Source of the DNA: Pseudomonadota bacterium
GTDB taxonomy: Bacteria; Desulfobacterota; Desulfobulbia; Desulfobulbales; SURF-16
NCBI GenBank assembly: GCA_018822545.1
Contig: JAHJKA010000009.1
Coordinates: 1-64,000, forward strand
DNA length: 64,000 nucleotides
Reading direction: 5' to 3'
Shown: positions 9,124-17,876 of the stretch, piece after piece
Layout of the letters: every line of letters starts with the position of its first letter
How positions within the stretch are numbered: position 1 is the first letter of the stretch
Notes under the pieces: model-generated
The model's database searches: none
Seen by the model: only the letters and a program-made list of their open reading frames with translations
What the model was told of the DNA's origin: nothing
Program-made: the position numbers and the translations under genes

Positions 9124-9588
9124 ATGTATCAGAATCAGAAAAAAGCATGTTCCGCCTATAAACAGAATGAGTTTAACAACCTGGATCCGGCTGAGATTGT
9201 AGCCCGCCTCTACCAGGCCCTCGGCTCTTCCTTGATTAAGGCCCGCAATGCCATTGGTACCGAAGATAGAAAAGTCCAGGGTGAAAATGTCAGCCGGGCC
9301 CTTGCAATTATCACGGAGCTTCATTCTGCTCTTAATATGGAAGAGGGAGGGGAGATTTCTGCCAATCTGAACGATCTCTATTTTTACCTGACCTCAGAGA
9401 TCACCCGGGGCAATATAGGTAATGACTCCGGCATGATGGATAATGCCATCAGGACGGTGGAACCTCTCACCGAGGCGTGGGTGACCTTGGCCGCTAACAG
9501 AAAGGCCGAACTGTCCACTGCTGATAACCTTGCCGCCCGTAGGCCAACAGAAAAGACCGAGCGGGGCGTCTTTCAGGCGGTGTATTGA
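9124..9588 (+). CDS. fliS: Flagellin export chaperone FliS
   Basis: A 154-residue FliS, the cytoplasmic chaperone that binds the C-terminal D0 helix of flagellin and stops early polymerisation before export. The all-helical FliS fold is visible in AYKQNEFNNLDPAEIVARLY, KVQGENVSRALAIITELHSA and LNDLYFYLTSEITRGN. The family usually is 120-150 residues, and the last 20 residues here are an extra polar tail. It begins 18 bp after the fliD stop with a clear operon layout. No odd features otherwise. Confidence 0.93.
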   Translation: MYQNQKKACSAYKQNEFNNLDPAEIVARLYQALGSSLIKARNAIGTEDRKVQGENVSRALAIITELHSALNMEEGGEISANLNDLYFYLTSEITRGNIGNDSGMMDNAIRTVEPLTEAWVTLAANRKAELSTADNLAARRPTEKTERGVFQAVY

Positions 9589-9639
9589 AAAAAGACAGGA
9601 AAGTAGGATTCTACAGATGGAAAGGAGAGGGTGTTATTG

Positions 9640-9936
9640 ATGGCTGAATCCTTGTACAGGGATCTTCTGAGGATTACCGAGGAAATCGAAGAGCTGTTGG
9701 CCCTGGATGGTTATGACGAGCGGCTCACTCCCCTGGTGACGAAGCGGCAGGATCTATTTGGAAGGATGGCGGATGTTCCCCTTGACGAGAAGTACGCGGT
9801 TTTGATTAAGCGTATAAGGGCCACAGAAGATAAGTGCATGGCCATGACTCAAGATAAGTTGTTCAAGATTAAGGGTGATCTTCTGGCCATGAATCACGGT
9901 AAGCGAGCCATCGCCGCTTACGAAAAACAGGTGTAA
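9640..9936 (+). CDS. FliT-like flagellar chaperone, small helical protein
   Basis: A 98-residue, highly charged all-helical protein (AESLYRDLLRITEEIEELLA, then TPLVTKRQDLFGRMADV) placed where fliT normally sits, between fliS and flaG. FliT-type proteins chaperone FliD and are weakly conserved in sequence, so the call rests mainly on size, helical character and gene order. I use the ATG at 9640, about 11 bases after AGGAGA; a GTG at 9631 in the same frame is possible and would add three residues. No signal peptide or membrane segment is present. Confidence 0.65.
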   Translation: MAESLYRDLLRITEEIEELLALDGYDERLTPLVTKRQDLFGRMADVPLDEKYAVLIKRIRATEDKCMAMTQDKLFKIKGDLLAMNHGKRAIAAYEKQV

Positions 9937-10018
9937 GAAAAAAAATCAGGGTTATCAATGGCAGTATATGACAGTGGTGATCCAGGAAACAAAGTAGAGG
10001 GAGTTGGAGGGTGTCGTT

Positions 10019-10414
10019 ATGGACGTTAATGTAAGTGCCGAGATTAAAGGGGTTGGCCAGCCCATTGTTTCTGTCGTGGAGATGGAGGGCAAAACCAAGC
10101 CGCAGGTGTCTCCGATTAAAAAGAGTGGTGACTCTGCCCAAGGGAGCCTGGATGACCAGACCCTCCATGGCAGGAAAGCCCAGAGAATTTCTAATGAAGA
10201 TCTCAGCAAAATGGCTGACGAGATTCAGGGTCGGTTCGATGCCATGGGCGCCAAGCTTGGGTTTTCCATCAACAAGGAGACCGAAGACGTTGTCATGGAG
10301 GTCAGGAAGCGGGAAAGTGGTGAGCTTATTCGCCAGATCCCCTCGGAAGAGATTCTTGCTCTGCGTGAAAAGCTTGATGAGCTTGTTGGCCTTCTCTTTG
10401 ACAAAAAAGCCTAA
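10019..10414 (+). CDS. flaG: FlaG family flagellar protein
   Basis: A 131-residue FlaG-type protein. The conserved C-terminal half reads LGFSINKETEDVVMEVRKRE then GELIRQIPSEEILALREKL, typical of FlaG, while the first 60 residues are low complexity and polar. In other bacteria FlaG affects filament length or flagellin assembly but its biochemical role is not settled. I place the start at ATG 10019 behind GGAGGGTG; an upstream TTG at 10004 is less likely. It closes the filament operon, and a terminator follows about 100 bp later. Confidence 0.9.
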   Translation: MDVNVSAEIKGVGQPIVSVVEMEGKTKPQVSPIKKSGDSAQGSLDDQTLHGRKAQRISNEDLSKMADEIQGRFDAMGAKLGFSINKETEDVVMEVRKRESGELIRQIPSEEILALREKLDELVGLLFDKKA

Positions 10415-10511
10415 GTTTTAGTTAGTCCCAGCTTTCTTAAAAAGAGACAGCCCCCGAGAGGTGCGTCTTTTTTTTGAGCGGGTTGTTTCAATATATTGTT
10501 TTACAGGGTGG

Positions 10512-10541
10512 AAGGCGGTCCTTTTTGGGCCGCTTTTTTTA
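10512..10541 (+). terminator. Intrinsic terminator of the flagellar filament operon
   Basis: A 10-bp stem (AAGGCGGTCC with GGGCCGCTTT, including G-T pairs) and a TTTTT loop, followed by a run of T. It is the likely end of the fliD-flaG transcript. Confidence 0.75.
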
Positions 10542-10816
10542 TTCACCGTCGCTTCTTTTAATAATCCTTCGCCTAGCCATTCGAAGTCTCGTTTTCCTCG
10601 CGTATCCCCCTCCGGGTGGAGAGGTGCATTAAGGGCTGGCCCTGGGTAAAAGGATGTTCATGTTAACCACTGAATTAGCAATACAAAAAAGCATGCCGTC
10701 TCCATGGGGGAGATGAACGACCGGCGGGAGATTTCAGCGGTTAGGGGAAGGCAATATGAGTAATAAATAAGTGCAAAAACATTCTCCGATTATCCCGTGA
10801 ATTCCTGAAGTTTTCC
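10542..10816. other. Non-coding spacer upstream of sat
   Basis: No credible gene. Sequence from 10550 to 10660 is GC-richer than the flanks, then becomes AT-rich towards the sat promoter. I see nothing further that I can name. Confidence 0.4.
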
Positions 10817-10846
10817 TTGACATAAATTTCCAACTAACTATATATA
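10817..10846 (+). promoter_or_regulatory. Sigma-70-type promoter for sat
   Basis: A perfect -35 TTGACA at 10817-10822 and an overlapping TATATATA at 10839-10846, giving 16-18 bp spacing. The predicted leader to the sat ATG is about 180 bases long, longer than needed for a ribosome site. Confidence 0.65.
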
Positions 10847-11035
10847 CCCCTACGAAAATGAATAATGGTTCATTGTCTTAAGTGAGCTTTTTTCATTTCG
10901 ATTGGTAGATTTTAGTTAAGTGAAGCGCCAACTTATGTATTTTTGGACTGACAGGTTTGGTCCGGTAGGAATACATTGAAGCTAATGAGCGGGCGCGCTA
11001 TATCTTTTAATTTCCATATTTAAGGAGACCTTCAG

Positions 11036-12313
11036 ATGTCAAAATTAGTAGCCCCCCACGGTGGTAAAGGACTTGTTTGTGCCCTCTTACACGGTAGCGA
11101 CCTTGCAGCCGAGAAAGAAAGAGCAGCAAAAATGAAAAGAATCGACGTTAGCGCCCGCGCTAAAGGCGATCTGATCATGATGGGTATTGGTGGTTTCTCT
11201 CCCCTTTCTGGTTTCATGAAAAAAGCTGACTGGAAAGGCGTTTGCGAGAAATTCCAGATGGCTGATGGTACTTTCTGGCCCGTGCCCATTACCCTGGATA
11301 TTTCCAAAGGTGAAGCTGATTCCATCAAAGAAGGCGAGGAAGTTGCCCTCTACGCCAAAGGCGAGCTCATGGCTACCATGAAGGTCACCGAGAAATACGC
11401 GATGACCGACGCTGACAAAAAATGGGAATGTGAGAAAGTATTCAAGGGTGAAGGCGAGGAGTCTGTTGGTGATAAATTCTGGGAGATCGCTCCTAAGGAT
11501 CATCCAGGCGTTATTATGGTTATGAACCAGAAAGACGTTAACATTGCCGGTCCTGTTAAAGTTCTTTCCCAGGGCGAATACCCAACCGAGTACAAAGGTG
11601 TTTATCTTACTCCTGCTGAGACCCGTGCCATGTTTGAAGAGCGCGGTTGGGCCAATGTTGCTGCTCTTCAGCTTCGTAACCCAATGCATCGCTCCCATGA
11701 GTATTTGGCCAAGATCGCTATCGAGGTTTGTGACGGCGTTCTGATCCACTCCTTGATCGGTAACCTCAAAGCCGGTGATATTCCTGCTGCTACCCGCGTT
11801 CAGGCCATCGATATCCTCATCGAGAACTACTTCGTAAAGGACAACGTTATCAACGCTGGTTATCCTCTGGATATGCGTTATGCCGGTCCTCGCGAAGGTC
11901 TGCTCCATGCTACCTTCCGTCAGAACTACGGCGTTAACAACATGCTGATCGGTCGTGACCACGCTGGTGTTGGTGATTTCTACGGTTTGTTCGAGGCTCA
12001 GGAAATTTTCGAGAAGATTCCTACCACCGGTAACGCTGGTAAAGATCTGCTGTGCCGCCCCATGAAGATTGACTGGACCTTCTACTGCAAAAAATGTGAT
12101 GGTATGGCTTCTCTGCGTACCTGTAACCACACCAAAGAAGATCGCGTTATTCTTTCCGGTACCAAACTTCGTAAGGCCCTTTCCGAAGGTGCTGAGATCG
12201 TTGACCACTTTGGTCGTAACGAGGTTCTTGACCACCTGAAGATTTACTATGCAGGCCTTACCGAGAAGGTTGAGGTTAAGATGCAGGGTGCCGCTTCTGG
12301 TTCCGCAATGTAA
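11036..12313 (+). CDS. sat: Sulfate adenylyltransferase (ATP sulfurylase)
   Basis: A 425-residue Sat, which activates sulfate with ATP to adenosine 5'-phosphosulfate and PPi, the first cytoplasmic step of dissimilatory sulfate reduction (or runs backwards in sulfur oxidation/disproportionation). The ATP-binding [13 protein letters not shown] motif is at about residues 211-223 and the conserved [12 protein letters not shown] loop at about 309-320. A CxxC...C group late in the protein ([15 protein letters not shown]) is the zinc site of this archaeal/SRB-type Sat. The PUA-like N-terminal domain is present. It is monocistronic with its own promoter, AAGGAG ribosome site and strong terminator. 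Codon use is strongly biased (AAC, CGT, GGT), as in dsrAB, which fits high expression. Confidence 0.97.
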   Translation: MSKLVAPHGGKGLVCALLHGSDLAAEKERAAKMKRIDVSARAKGDLIMMGIGGFSPLSGFMKKADWKGVCEKFQMADGTFWPVPITLDISKGEADSIKEGEEVALYAKGELMATMKVTEKYAMTDADKKWECEKVFKGEGEESVGDKFWEIAPKDHPGVIMVMNQKDVNIAGPVKVLSQGEYPTEYKGVYLTPAETRAMFEERGWANVAALQLRNPMHRSHEYLAKIAIEVCDGVLIHSLIGNLKAGDIPAATRVQAIDILIENYFVKDNVINAGYPLDMRYAGPREGLLHATFRQNYGVNNMLIGRDHAGVGDFYGLFEAQEIFEKIPTTGNAGKDLLCRPMKIDWTFYCKKCDGMASLRTCNHTKEDRVILSGTKLRKALSEGAEIVDHFGRNEVLDHLKIYYAGLTEKVEVKMQGAASGSAM

Positions 12314-12367
12314 AGCTGAGTTGAGCAGCTTGTCTGCTCAAACGAAACTTATACCCTTGTGGTGTAA
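12310..12367 (+). repeat. Copy 1 of a 3' element shared by sat and the dsrD downstream region
   Basis: Starts within the sat stop codon context (GTAAAGCTGAG) and contains a perfect 8-bp hairpin TTGAGCAG-CTTGT-CTGCTCAA at 12321-12341, then CGAAACTTATACCC and CTTGTGGTGTAAA. The same ordered blocks recur at 31105-31190 downstream of dsrD. In the other copy one stem pair changes from C to T opposite G, which keeps the RNA stem as a G-U pair. Confidence 0.7.
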
Positions 12368-12402
12368 AAAAAATTAGCTTTTAGCTGATTTTTTAACTGC
12401 AT

Positions 12403-12444
12403 AAAAAAAAGGGAGACGTCTTAATGACGTCTCCCTTTTTTTTT
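12403..12444. terminator. Bidirectional intrinsic terminator after sat
   Basis: A run of A, a perfect 10-bp stem GGGAGACGTC / GACGTCTCCC with loop TTAAT, then nine T. It works in both orientations by sequence. Confidence 0.9.
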
Positions 12445-12515
12445 ATATGATTACCACGGAGTTTCAGCCATACATGAGTCACGATTGATCCAGGGTTGCA
12501 TAATCGGCTTTATTT

Positions 12516-12597
12516 TGTAGGAGCTCGCCCCTGCGAGCGATGGGGGAAGAGTAGCGCAAAAAATCCGTTTTGATCGCTCGCAGGGGCGCTCTTACAG
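12516..12597. repeat. REP-like palindromic element
   Basis: Two inverted arms, TGTAGGAGCTCGCCCCTGCG... at the left and its near-complement ending ...GGGGCGCTCTTACA at the right, separated by about 30 bp. The arm begins with TGTAGGAGC, like REP elements of other proteobacteria. It is non-coding. The rest of 12445-12776 shows no gene. Confidence 0.65.
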
Positions 12598-12776
12598 CAT
12601 CGCATCGAACAACGGCTGAGATTCGATGGTAGAAGATTTTTTTATGCCCTGATTCTAGCCCTACTGCGTCACCTGTGATGGCGCCAAGCCCGGGTTGTAG
12701 GGAAGAGCGAAGGTTCGGCTTATCCAGGCTTAGATGGTGCTTCTTAACATTTCCTCTTCGTGGCAAGATGAGAGTA

Positions 12777-13223
12777 CTATTTCAATGAGATCATCTCTCC
12801 GTCTTTACTGAATTGCAGCTTGTTCTCTCGGGCCAGCCAGCCGATTGCTGCCAGGACATTGGCCTTGCTGTTTTTTTTCTGCATAATGGCGTTGATCAGA
12901 CGGTTGGTGGGGACCATGCCATTTTTATCGAGATAATCATGGATATTGCCGGCGATAAAACCGAATTGATCCGGAATCGTTAAGCCTTTGTTGGCCTTAA
13001 AGGGTGGGGAAACGTGCTTTTCTTGGTCTTTTTTTTCAGAACCCTTTAGCTTGGTGACGGCATCCATGGCCTCGTGGGCTCGTTTGGAAACCTTACCCAC
13101 CAGATCTTCAACCTTTTTTTGAGCCAGCTTGCCGGCTGATTCCGCTTTGAATGTCGAACGGGCCAATGCCTTGCCAACTTTTTCTGTCGTTTCTGTGAGT
13201 TTATTTTTTTTGACTGACGTCAT
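12777..13223 (-). CDS. Winged-helix (DUF2582-like) protein with basic N-terminal tail
   Basis: A 148-residue protein. Residues 1-75 are Lys-rich and Ala-rich (SFKAE-like helices, VGKVSKRAHEAMDAVTKLKG), like histone- or coiled-coil-type DNA-contacting tails. The C-terminal 60 residues (IAGNIHDYLDKNGMVPTNRL, then ANVLAAIGWLARENKLQF) match the small winged helix-turn-helix of DUF2582. The role is not known; a nucleoid-associated or regulatory function is an inference. It is transcribed alone, convergent with sat and divergent from aroB. Confidence 0.7.
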   Translation of the reverse strand: MTSVKKNKLTETTEKVGKALARSTFKAESAGKLAQKKVEDLVGKVSKRAHEAMDAVTKLKGSEKKDQEKHVSPPFKANKGLTIPDQFGFIAGNIHDYLDKNGMVPTNRLINAIMQKKNSKANVLAAIGWLARENKLQFSKDGEMISLK

Positions 13224-13470
13224 GGTGATGCCTCATTATCCTTAAAGGTTATATGCGGAAAGGGATTATTCATTTCATTGTGAACATCACAGGCAGTGTT
13301 GTCAAGAATGGCTTTTGGGCCTCAGTTATAAAATGACAATCGTTTCGGTGATATGTTATTAATAGTAGGTATAAGTTTGAGGAATATGGGCTGTCTGGTG
13401 GAGCGGGGCGATATGTACCTGCTTTTCTCAGGCAGGGTTAACAGGTAATGAAAACACGAACGGTGGCAGG

Positions 13471-14544
13471 ATGAAACAGCTCCAGGTTGGTTTAGAGGAA
13501 CGCGCCTATCCGATTTTGATCAAGGAAGGGTTGCTCTCCGAGATTGGTCAGGAACTGAAACAGCGGCAGATTGCCAAGCGCTACATCATCATTGCTGATG
13601 ATCAGGTGGCAGAACTCTTTGGCGGGCATGTTGTTGAGTCCTTGCGCAATGTTGATATTCCTGTAGATTTATTGACTTTTCCCCACGGTGAAGGAAGTAA
13701 AAATCTTTCGACCGTGGCGAAATTAACAAGCTCCCTTGCCCAACTTGGTGTTGATCGGCAGGATGCCTTGATCGCCCTTGGCGGTGGCGTCACCGGCGAT
13801 ATTACCGGTTTTTTGGCCGCTATTTATATGCGCGGCATCTCTTTTGTCCAGGTCCCCACCACCCTCCTTGCCCAGGTTGACAGTTCTGTGGGCGGGAAAA
13901 CCGGCGTGGATATCCCTGAAGGAAAGAATCTGGTGGGCTGTTTTTATCAGCCCAAATGCGTCTTTATTGACAGTGCTGTTTTGAAGGAGCTGCCCGCCGA
14001 AGAGCTGCTTAACGGCCTTGCCGAAGTGGTGAAGTATGGCGTTATCTACGACGGAGATTTTTTTAATTTTCTGGTGGCGCATCAAAAGAATATTTTGCGT
14101 CTTGAACCGGCAGTGATTGAAGCGGTGGTTGCCCATTGTTGCACTATTAAGGCCCAGGTGGTGGTGGCTGATGAGCGAGAGGCTGATTTGCGTCGTATCC
14201 TCAACTATGGCCACACCTTAGGGCACGCTGTGGAAGCGGCTTCAGACTTTACCATTGCCCATGGCATGGCAGTCAGCATTGGTATGGTGGCCGTGAACAC
14301 CATTGCTGTCAAAAAGAGTCTCTTAAGTCCAGAAAAGGCGCAGCGTATCAAAGATGTTTTGCAAGGCTTTGGCCTTCCCGTAGAGATTCCGGCAGATCTT
14401 GATCGCCGCCAGATGAAGGAATTTTTGAAAACTGACAAGAAGAGTGTTGGCGGTAAGCCCTTTTTTGTTTTGCCTGTCCAGATCGGTAAGGTCATCATCA
14501 GCGATGATGTCGAGGATATCATGATTGAAGAGGCGTTGGCCTAG
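13471..14544 (+). CDS. aroB: 3-dehydroquinate synthase AroB
   Basis: A 357-residue AroB, which turns DAHP into 3-dehydroquinate in the shikimate pathway using NAD and a divalent metal. The NAD-binding ALGGGVTGDITGFLAA block (about residues 103-118), QVPTTLLAQVDSSVGGKTGV and the metal-binding GLAEVVKYG, ILNYGHTLGHAVE and IAHGMAVSIGM motifs are all present and in order. Length is standard. It stands alone between a divergent DUF2582 gene and a convergent FGE-like gene. The ATG at 13471 is close behind GGTGGCAGG, a short spacing for a ribosome site. Confidence 0.97.
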   Translation: MKQLQVGLEERAYPILIKEGLLSEIGQELKQRQIAKRYIIIADDQVAELFGGHVVESLRNVDIPVDLLTFPHGEGSKNLSTVAKLTSSLAQLGVDRQDALIALGGGVTGDITGFLAAIYMRGISFVQVPTTLLAQVDSSVGGKTGVDIPEGKNLVGCFYQPKCVFIDSAVLKELPAEELLNGLAEVVKYGVIYDGDFFNFLVAHQKNILRLEPAVIEAVVAHCCTIKAQVVVADEREADLRRILNYGHTLGHAVEAASDFTIAHGMAVSIGMVAVNTIAVKKSLLSPEKAQRIKDVLQGFGLPVEIPADLDRRQMKEFLKTDKKSVGGKPFFVLPVQIGKVIISDDVEDIMIEEALA

Positions 14545-14569
14545 AGATGTTAGGGCCTCTTCCCTGGTG

Positions 14570-14601
14570 TATCTTGAACAAAAAAGTCATTATTCAAGAT
14601 A
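14570..14601. terminator. Possible shared terminator hairpin between aroB and the FGE-like gene
   Basis: TATCTTGAA and TTCAAGATA form a 9-bp stem around a 14-base loop in a 65-bp convergent gap. No T-run follows in the aroB direction, so activity is uncertain. Confidence 0.4.
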
Positions 14602-14609
14602 GCCAGTGA

Positions 14610-17600
14610 TTAATCGGCATTTACGGCGCACCGGAAACCAATAGTGTTGGACCAGGTGGATGCCGGTTCTATCAAGCGCTCAGCACAGGTGATTTTGCTG
14701 GTGGCCCATGATCCTCCCTTTAGAATGTAAAGTTCTCGGCCGTTCTGGCCGCTATACGTGGACGACGTCCACTCAAAAACATTGCCAAGCATATCCAGGA
14801 GTCCAAAGGGGCTCATTGACTGTCTGCCAAAATAATTGACCGGCGTGGTGCTGCCTGCCTGGTGTCCTTCCAGGTTGGCCAGGGGCAGGATGTCGTTGCC
14901 CCAGGGCAGGAGAAAACCTTCTTTGCCCCGGGCCCCTACCTCCCATTCATCCTCACTGGGTAAGCGTTTGCCAGCCCAAGTTGCAAAGGCTATGGCATCC
15001 AGACGGCTGACCTGGACCACGGGATGATGGCTTCTGCTTTCAAGAGAGCTGGCCGGGCCGTCTGGATGGCGCCAGTTTGCACCCTTTATCTGCCGGGTGA
15101 TGATGCCTTTGTTGATGGCCAAGGTATGGCTGCCTGTTTTCAGGTTTAAATCGTTGCGCAGTCGGCCTGAGGTGACCAGGCCGTGCCCTATCCGTTCAGC
15201 CTCTGTTTCGTAGCCTGTTTCGCGGACAAAAAAATCAAAAAGATCATTGGTGATCGGGAACTGGCCGATATAAAATTCCACGACGTTGACCTTGGTCGCC
15301 GGGCGGTCTGTCTTACGTTTCTTTCTGTCACCAACAGGGTAGAGACCTTTGGGGATTTTAATGAATTTCGGCATAAAACGTTCAAGGATCTGCTTGATAT
15401 ATTCATCACTTCTTTCCTGAAGAATATCTGGGTTGTTAGCCAGAGCTTCCTCTGCATCAATGTACTGGGAGAGATCCATGGAACGTTCCATGGGCGGTGT
15501 TTTGGGGGCGATTTTTTGAGCATCCGCCATGGTGGGTGATGGTGTGAAATCAGAAGTATCCTCGTCAATTTTAAAGGAGCTCCAGTCATCACCACCGTCT
15601 TCTGGCTCGGTTTCCTCAAACCTCCTCTCGGCGCTGAGGTCAGGTTCTGCGGCAAGGTCCTCTTGGTCAATCTCCGCAACATCCTCTTCGTACGCAAGTA
15701 TTTCCTGGGCGGTAATTTCCTCATCCGGCTCCAGGGCTACCTCAGCTTCGACATCTTCCACGTCCTCAAGTTCCACTTCCTCCCCATCACCTTCTGCCCC
15801 AGGGTCGTGGCCTGCCAGTAGGTCAGGCTCATTCTCAAGAATCTCTTCTACCTCTTCGATGATTTCCAGGTCGTCTGCAACTGGCGCCGTAAATTCAAGG
15901 CTTTCCTCTTCCTGACTATGGAGAGTGTCCTCCTCGACGATGTCAAAATCGTCATCCATCACCTCGAAAGAGTCCCAGTCATCTGTAAGCTTGCTGTCTT
16001 TTGCCTCGCCACCGCTTTTTGTCTGGGCCTGTCCAAGGCCCATGTCGCCGCCGAACTCGGATTCTGATGCCGAGGTGCCAGGGATCTCTTCCGTAATCTC
16101 CTCAACATCCCCTTCGCACTCAATTATTTCCTGGGCGGTAATTTCCTCATCCGGCTCCAGTGCTGCCTCAGCTTCGACATCTTCCACCTCCTCAAGTTCC
16201 ACGTCCTCCCCATCACCTTCTGGCGCAAGGTCTTGGCCTGCCGGAAGGTCAGGCTCACTCGCTAGAATCTCTTCTGCTTCTTCGATGATTTCCAGGTCGT
16301 CTGCAACTGGCGCCGTAACTTCAAGGCTTTCCTCTTCCTGACCATGGAGAGCGTCCTCCTCGACGATGTCAAAATCGTCATCCACGACCTCAAAAGATTC
16401 CCAGTCATCACCCTCCTGATGTTCTTGGCCTGCCGAGCCACCGCCGGTATCCGTGCTATCACCGCCATGACCTGATGTGGAGTCAGGCATGAGTTCATCT
16501 GCAAGGCCTTCTGTGCGGCCTAACGCCTGGTTAAATGGCGTGCTGGGTTGTTCAATAACTTCCTCGGTGGCAATTTCTTCTATAGGTTCCAGATCTTCCT
16601 CAGTTTCGACCTCTGCCACTTCCTCGATGCTGTCAATGTCGGCTCCAACAGCCGCGCCATTTTCAAGGGTTTTTTCTTCCTGGCTGGTGAGGTCCTCCTG
16701 CTCGACAATGTCAAAATCGTCATCTACCACCTCAAAGCTGTCCCACTCTTCTTGCCCTCCTGGGGGTAAATGGTCTCCGGCAGCAGGCATATCGCCGGGT
16801 GCGGCTTTGTCCGCGCCGTCATCGTCAGTTGCTGGTCCTCTGGCTGTCAGTCCGTTGCCATGGAGAGCAGCGTGGCCATCACTCTCCATGTCACCACGGC
16901 CACCGTCTCCCATAGGTGCAGAGCCTTCGTCACCTTCTGATATGCCGTTGGTTGGTGAGAGTTCTTGCTGGTGATCAGGTCCTGGGAGTTCTTCTTCGAC
17001 AAATTCAATGACCGTATCATCATCGATCTCAAACTCCTCAACTGCCATGTGACCATCCGCATCTCTGCCTGTGGGGGATTTTTCAGCAGTGGAGCTGTCT
17101 TCAGGGAGCCCGGCCAATTGACTCAAGGACTTGCGGGCGGCATCAAGCTGGTCGATGATTTTCAGGGCTTCGCTTTGGTTGTTGGGCGAAACAGCCCCTG
17201 ATAAGAGGGCATTAAGGGTTGCCAGGGCACTCAACAGCGAGCTGCCGCCTTCACCATCCAGGCTGAGTTTATCCAGCAGCTCGTTTTTTTTCTCATCGGC
17301 AATGATAAAGACATTATCACGGCCGATAATAATGCCTTCGGGGTTTGCGCCACTGGTGATGCCATCTTTCAGGCTCTTATTTATGCTTGATTTGAGACTG
17401 CTGAGGTTCTTGCGTTTTGCCTTGATTTCTGCCGCGTCTTCAGGCCCCCACAGTTCCTGGATGAGATCAAGGGGGTCAATGGCGGTAACGGTGTCAAGAC
17501 TTTCCGCGTCGGGAAAACGCGCACGAATGGCCTGAAGAAGCTGGCCCTTGAGGGTAGCTTCCTTGAGGTTGAGGGTGTCAATGGCTTCGGCAATACCTGC

Positions 17601-17618
17601 CAGGCTGATGAGGGCCAT
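14610..17618 (-). CDS. Large acidic repeat protein with C-terminal formylglycine-enzyme-like domain
   Basis: A 1002-residue protein starting at ATG 17618; an upstream TTG in frame at 17705 is less likely. Residues 1-190 are a helical domain (SLAGIAEAIDTLNLKEATL). About 200-740 is very acidic and repeated: DDFDIVEE-type motifs near 15950, 16370 and 16710 sit in duplicated Glu/Asp-rich units. From about residue 745 a SUMF1/FGE-sulfatase fold follows: KIPKGLYPVGD, FPITNDLFDFFV, WAGKRLPSEDEWEVGARG, MLGNVFEWT, LKGGSW and IGFRCA. In true FGE the loop after GGS(W/F) carries two cysteines; here it reads ATSKITCAERL with only one, so formylglycine generation is doubtful. No signal peptide or membrane span is seen. 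Divergent from the topoisomerase-like gene, sharing a 258-bp promoter region. Confidence 0.8.
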   Translation of the reverse strand: MALISLAGIAEAIDTLNLKEATLKGQLLQAIRARFPDAESLDTVTAIDPLDLIQELWGPEDAAEIKAKRKNLSSLKSSINKSLKDGITSGANPEGIIIGRDNVFIIADEKKNELLDKLSLDGEGGSSLLSALATLNALLSGAVSPNNQSEALKIIDQLDAARKSLSQLAGLPEDSSTAEKSPTGRDADGHMAVEEFEIDDDTVIEFVEEELPGPDHQQELSPTNGISEGDEGSAPMGDGGRGDMESDGHAALHGNGLTARGPATDDDGADKAAPGDMPAAGDHLPPGGQEEWDSFEVVDDDFDIVEQEDLTSQEEKTLENGAAVGADIDSIEEVAEVETEEDLEPIEEIATEEVIEQPSTPFNQALGRTEGLADELMPDSTSGHGGDSTDTGGGSAGQEHQEGDDWESFEVVDDDFDIVEEDALHGQEEESLEVTAPVADDLEIIEEAEEILASEPDLPAGQDLAPEGDGEDVELEEVEDVEAEAALEPDEEITAQEIIECEGDVEEITEEIPGTSASESEFGGDMGLGQAQTKSGGEAKDSKLTDDWDSFEVMDDDFDIVEEDTLHSQEEESLEFTAPVADDLEIIEEVEEILENEPDLLAGHDPGAEGDGEEVELEDVEDVEAEVALEPDEEITAQEILAYEEDVAEIDQEDLAAEPDLSAERRFEETEPEDGGDDWSSFKIDEDTSDFTPSPTMADAQKIAPKTPPMERSMDLSQYIDAEEALANNPDILQERSDEYIKQILERFMPKFIKIPKGLYPVGDRKKRKTDRPATKVNVVEFYIGQFPITNDLFDFFVRETGYETEAERIGHGLVTSGRLRNDLNLKTGSHTLAINKGIITRQIKGANWRHPDGPASSLESRSHHPVVQVSRLDAIAFATWAGKRLPSEDEWEVGARGKEGFLLPWGNDILPLANLEGHQAGSTTPVNYFGRQSMSPFGLLDMLGNVFEWTSSTYSGQNGRELYILKGGSWATSKITCAERLIEPASTWSNTIGFRCAVNAD
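15545..16770 (-). repeat. Intragenic acidic tandem repeats in the FGE-like gene
   Basis: Three near-identical coding units containing SFEVVDDDFDIVE-type peptide occur near 15940-15985, 16360-16405 and 16700-16745, spaced about 420 and 340 bp. The DNA between them, encoding EEEL/EVE-rich linkers such as EPDEEITAQEI, is also duplicated (near 15710 and 16130). Confidence 0.75.
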
Positions 17619-17876
17619 ATTTTCTGAGTGAAGGTTGCGGTTGCTGGTTAGCGTCAGGTGATATCTCTTCGGCTGCCGTACTGTTGTGCCCAAATATCCC
17701 AGCAATAAGGTTGCGCGACGTTAAAGTAAATCTCTTCTACAGAGTATCGGAAAAAAGTGATAAATGGATAAAAAATAGCTGTTTTTTTAGGCATTTGTTT
17801 GATTTCGGAGACAGCTATCGCTAGACTGGGGTACGGGTTAACCCTCTTTTACTAAAACTCCTGGCAGGGGAGAATC

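Noticed and set aside
10461..10649. 62-codon plus-strand frame between flaG and sat
   Set aside because: Crosses a strong intrinsic terminator, no ribosome site, no family.
11087..12235. Long open frame (382 codons) on the minus strand across sat
   Set aside because: It is antisense to a highly biased sat gene; biased third-base use keeps the reverse frame open. No family features are present.
12479..12766. 95-codon minus-strand frame
   Set aside because: Spans the REP-like palindrome and has no protein-like features.
14610..17618. Label of active sulfatase-modifying formylglycine enzyme
   Set aside because: The active-site Cys pair is incomplete and no sulfatase gene is nearby, so only the fold is claimed.
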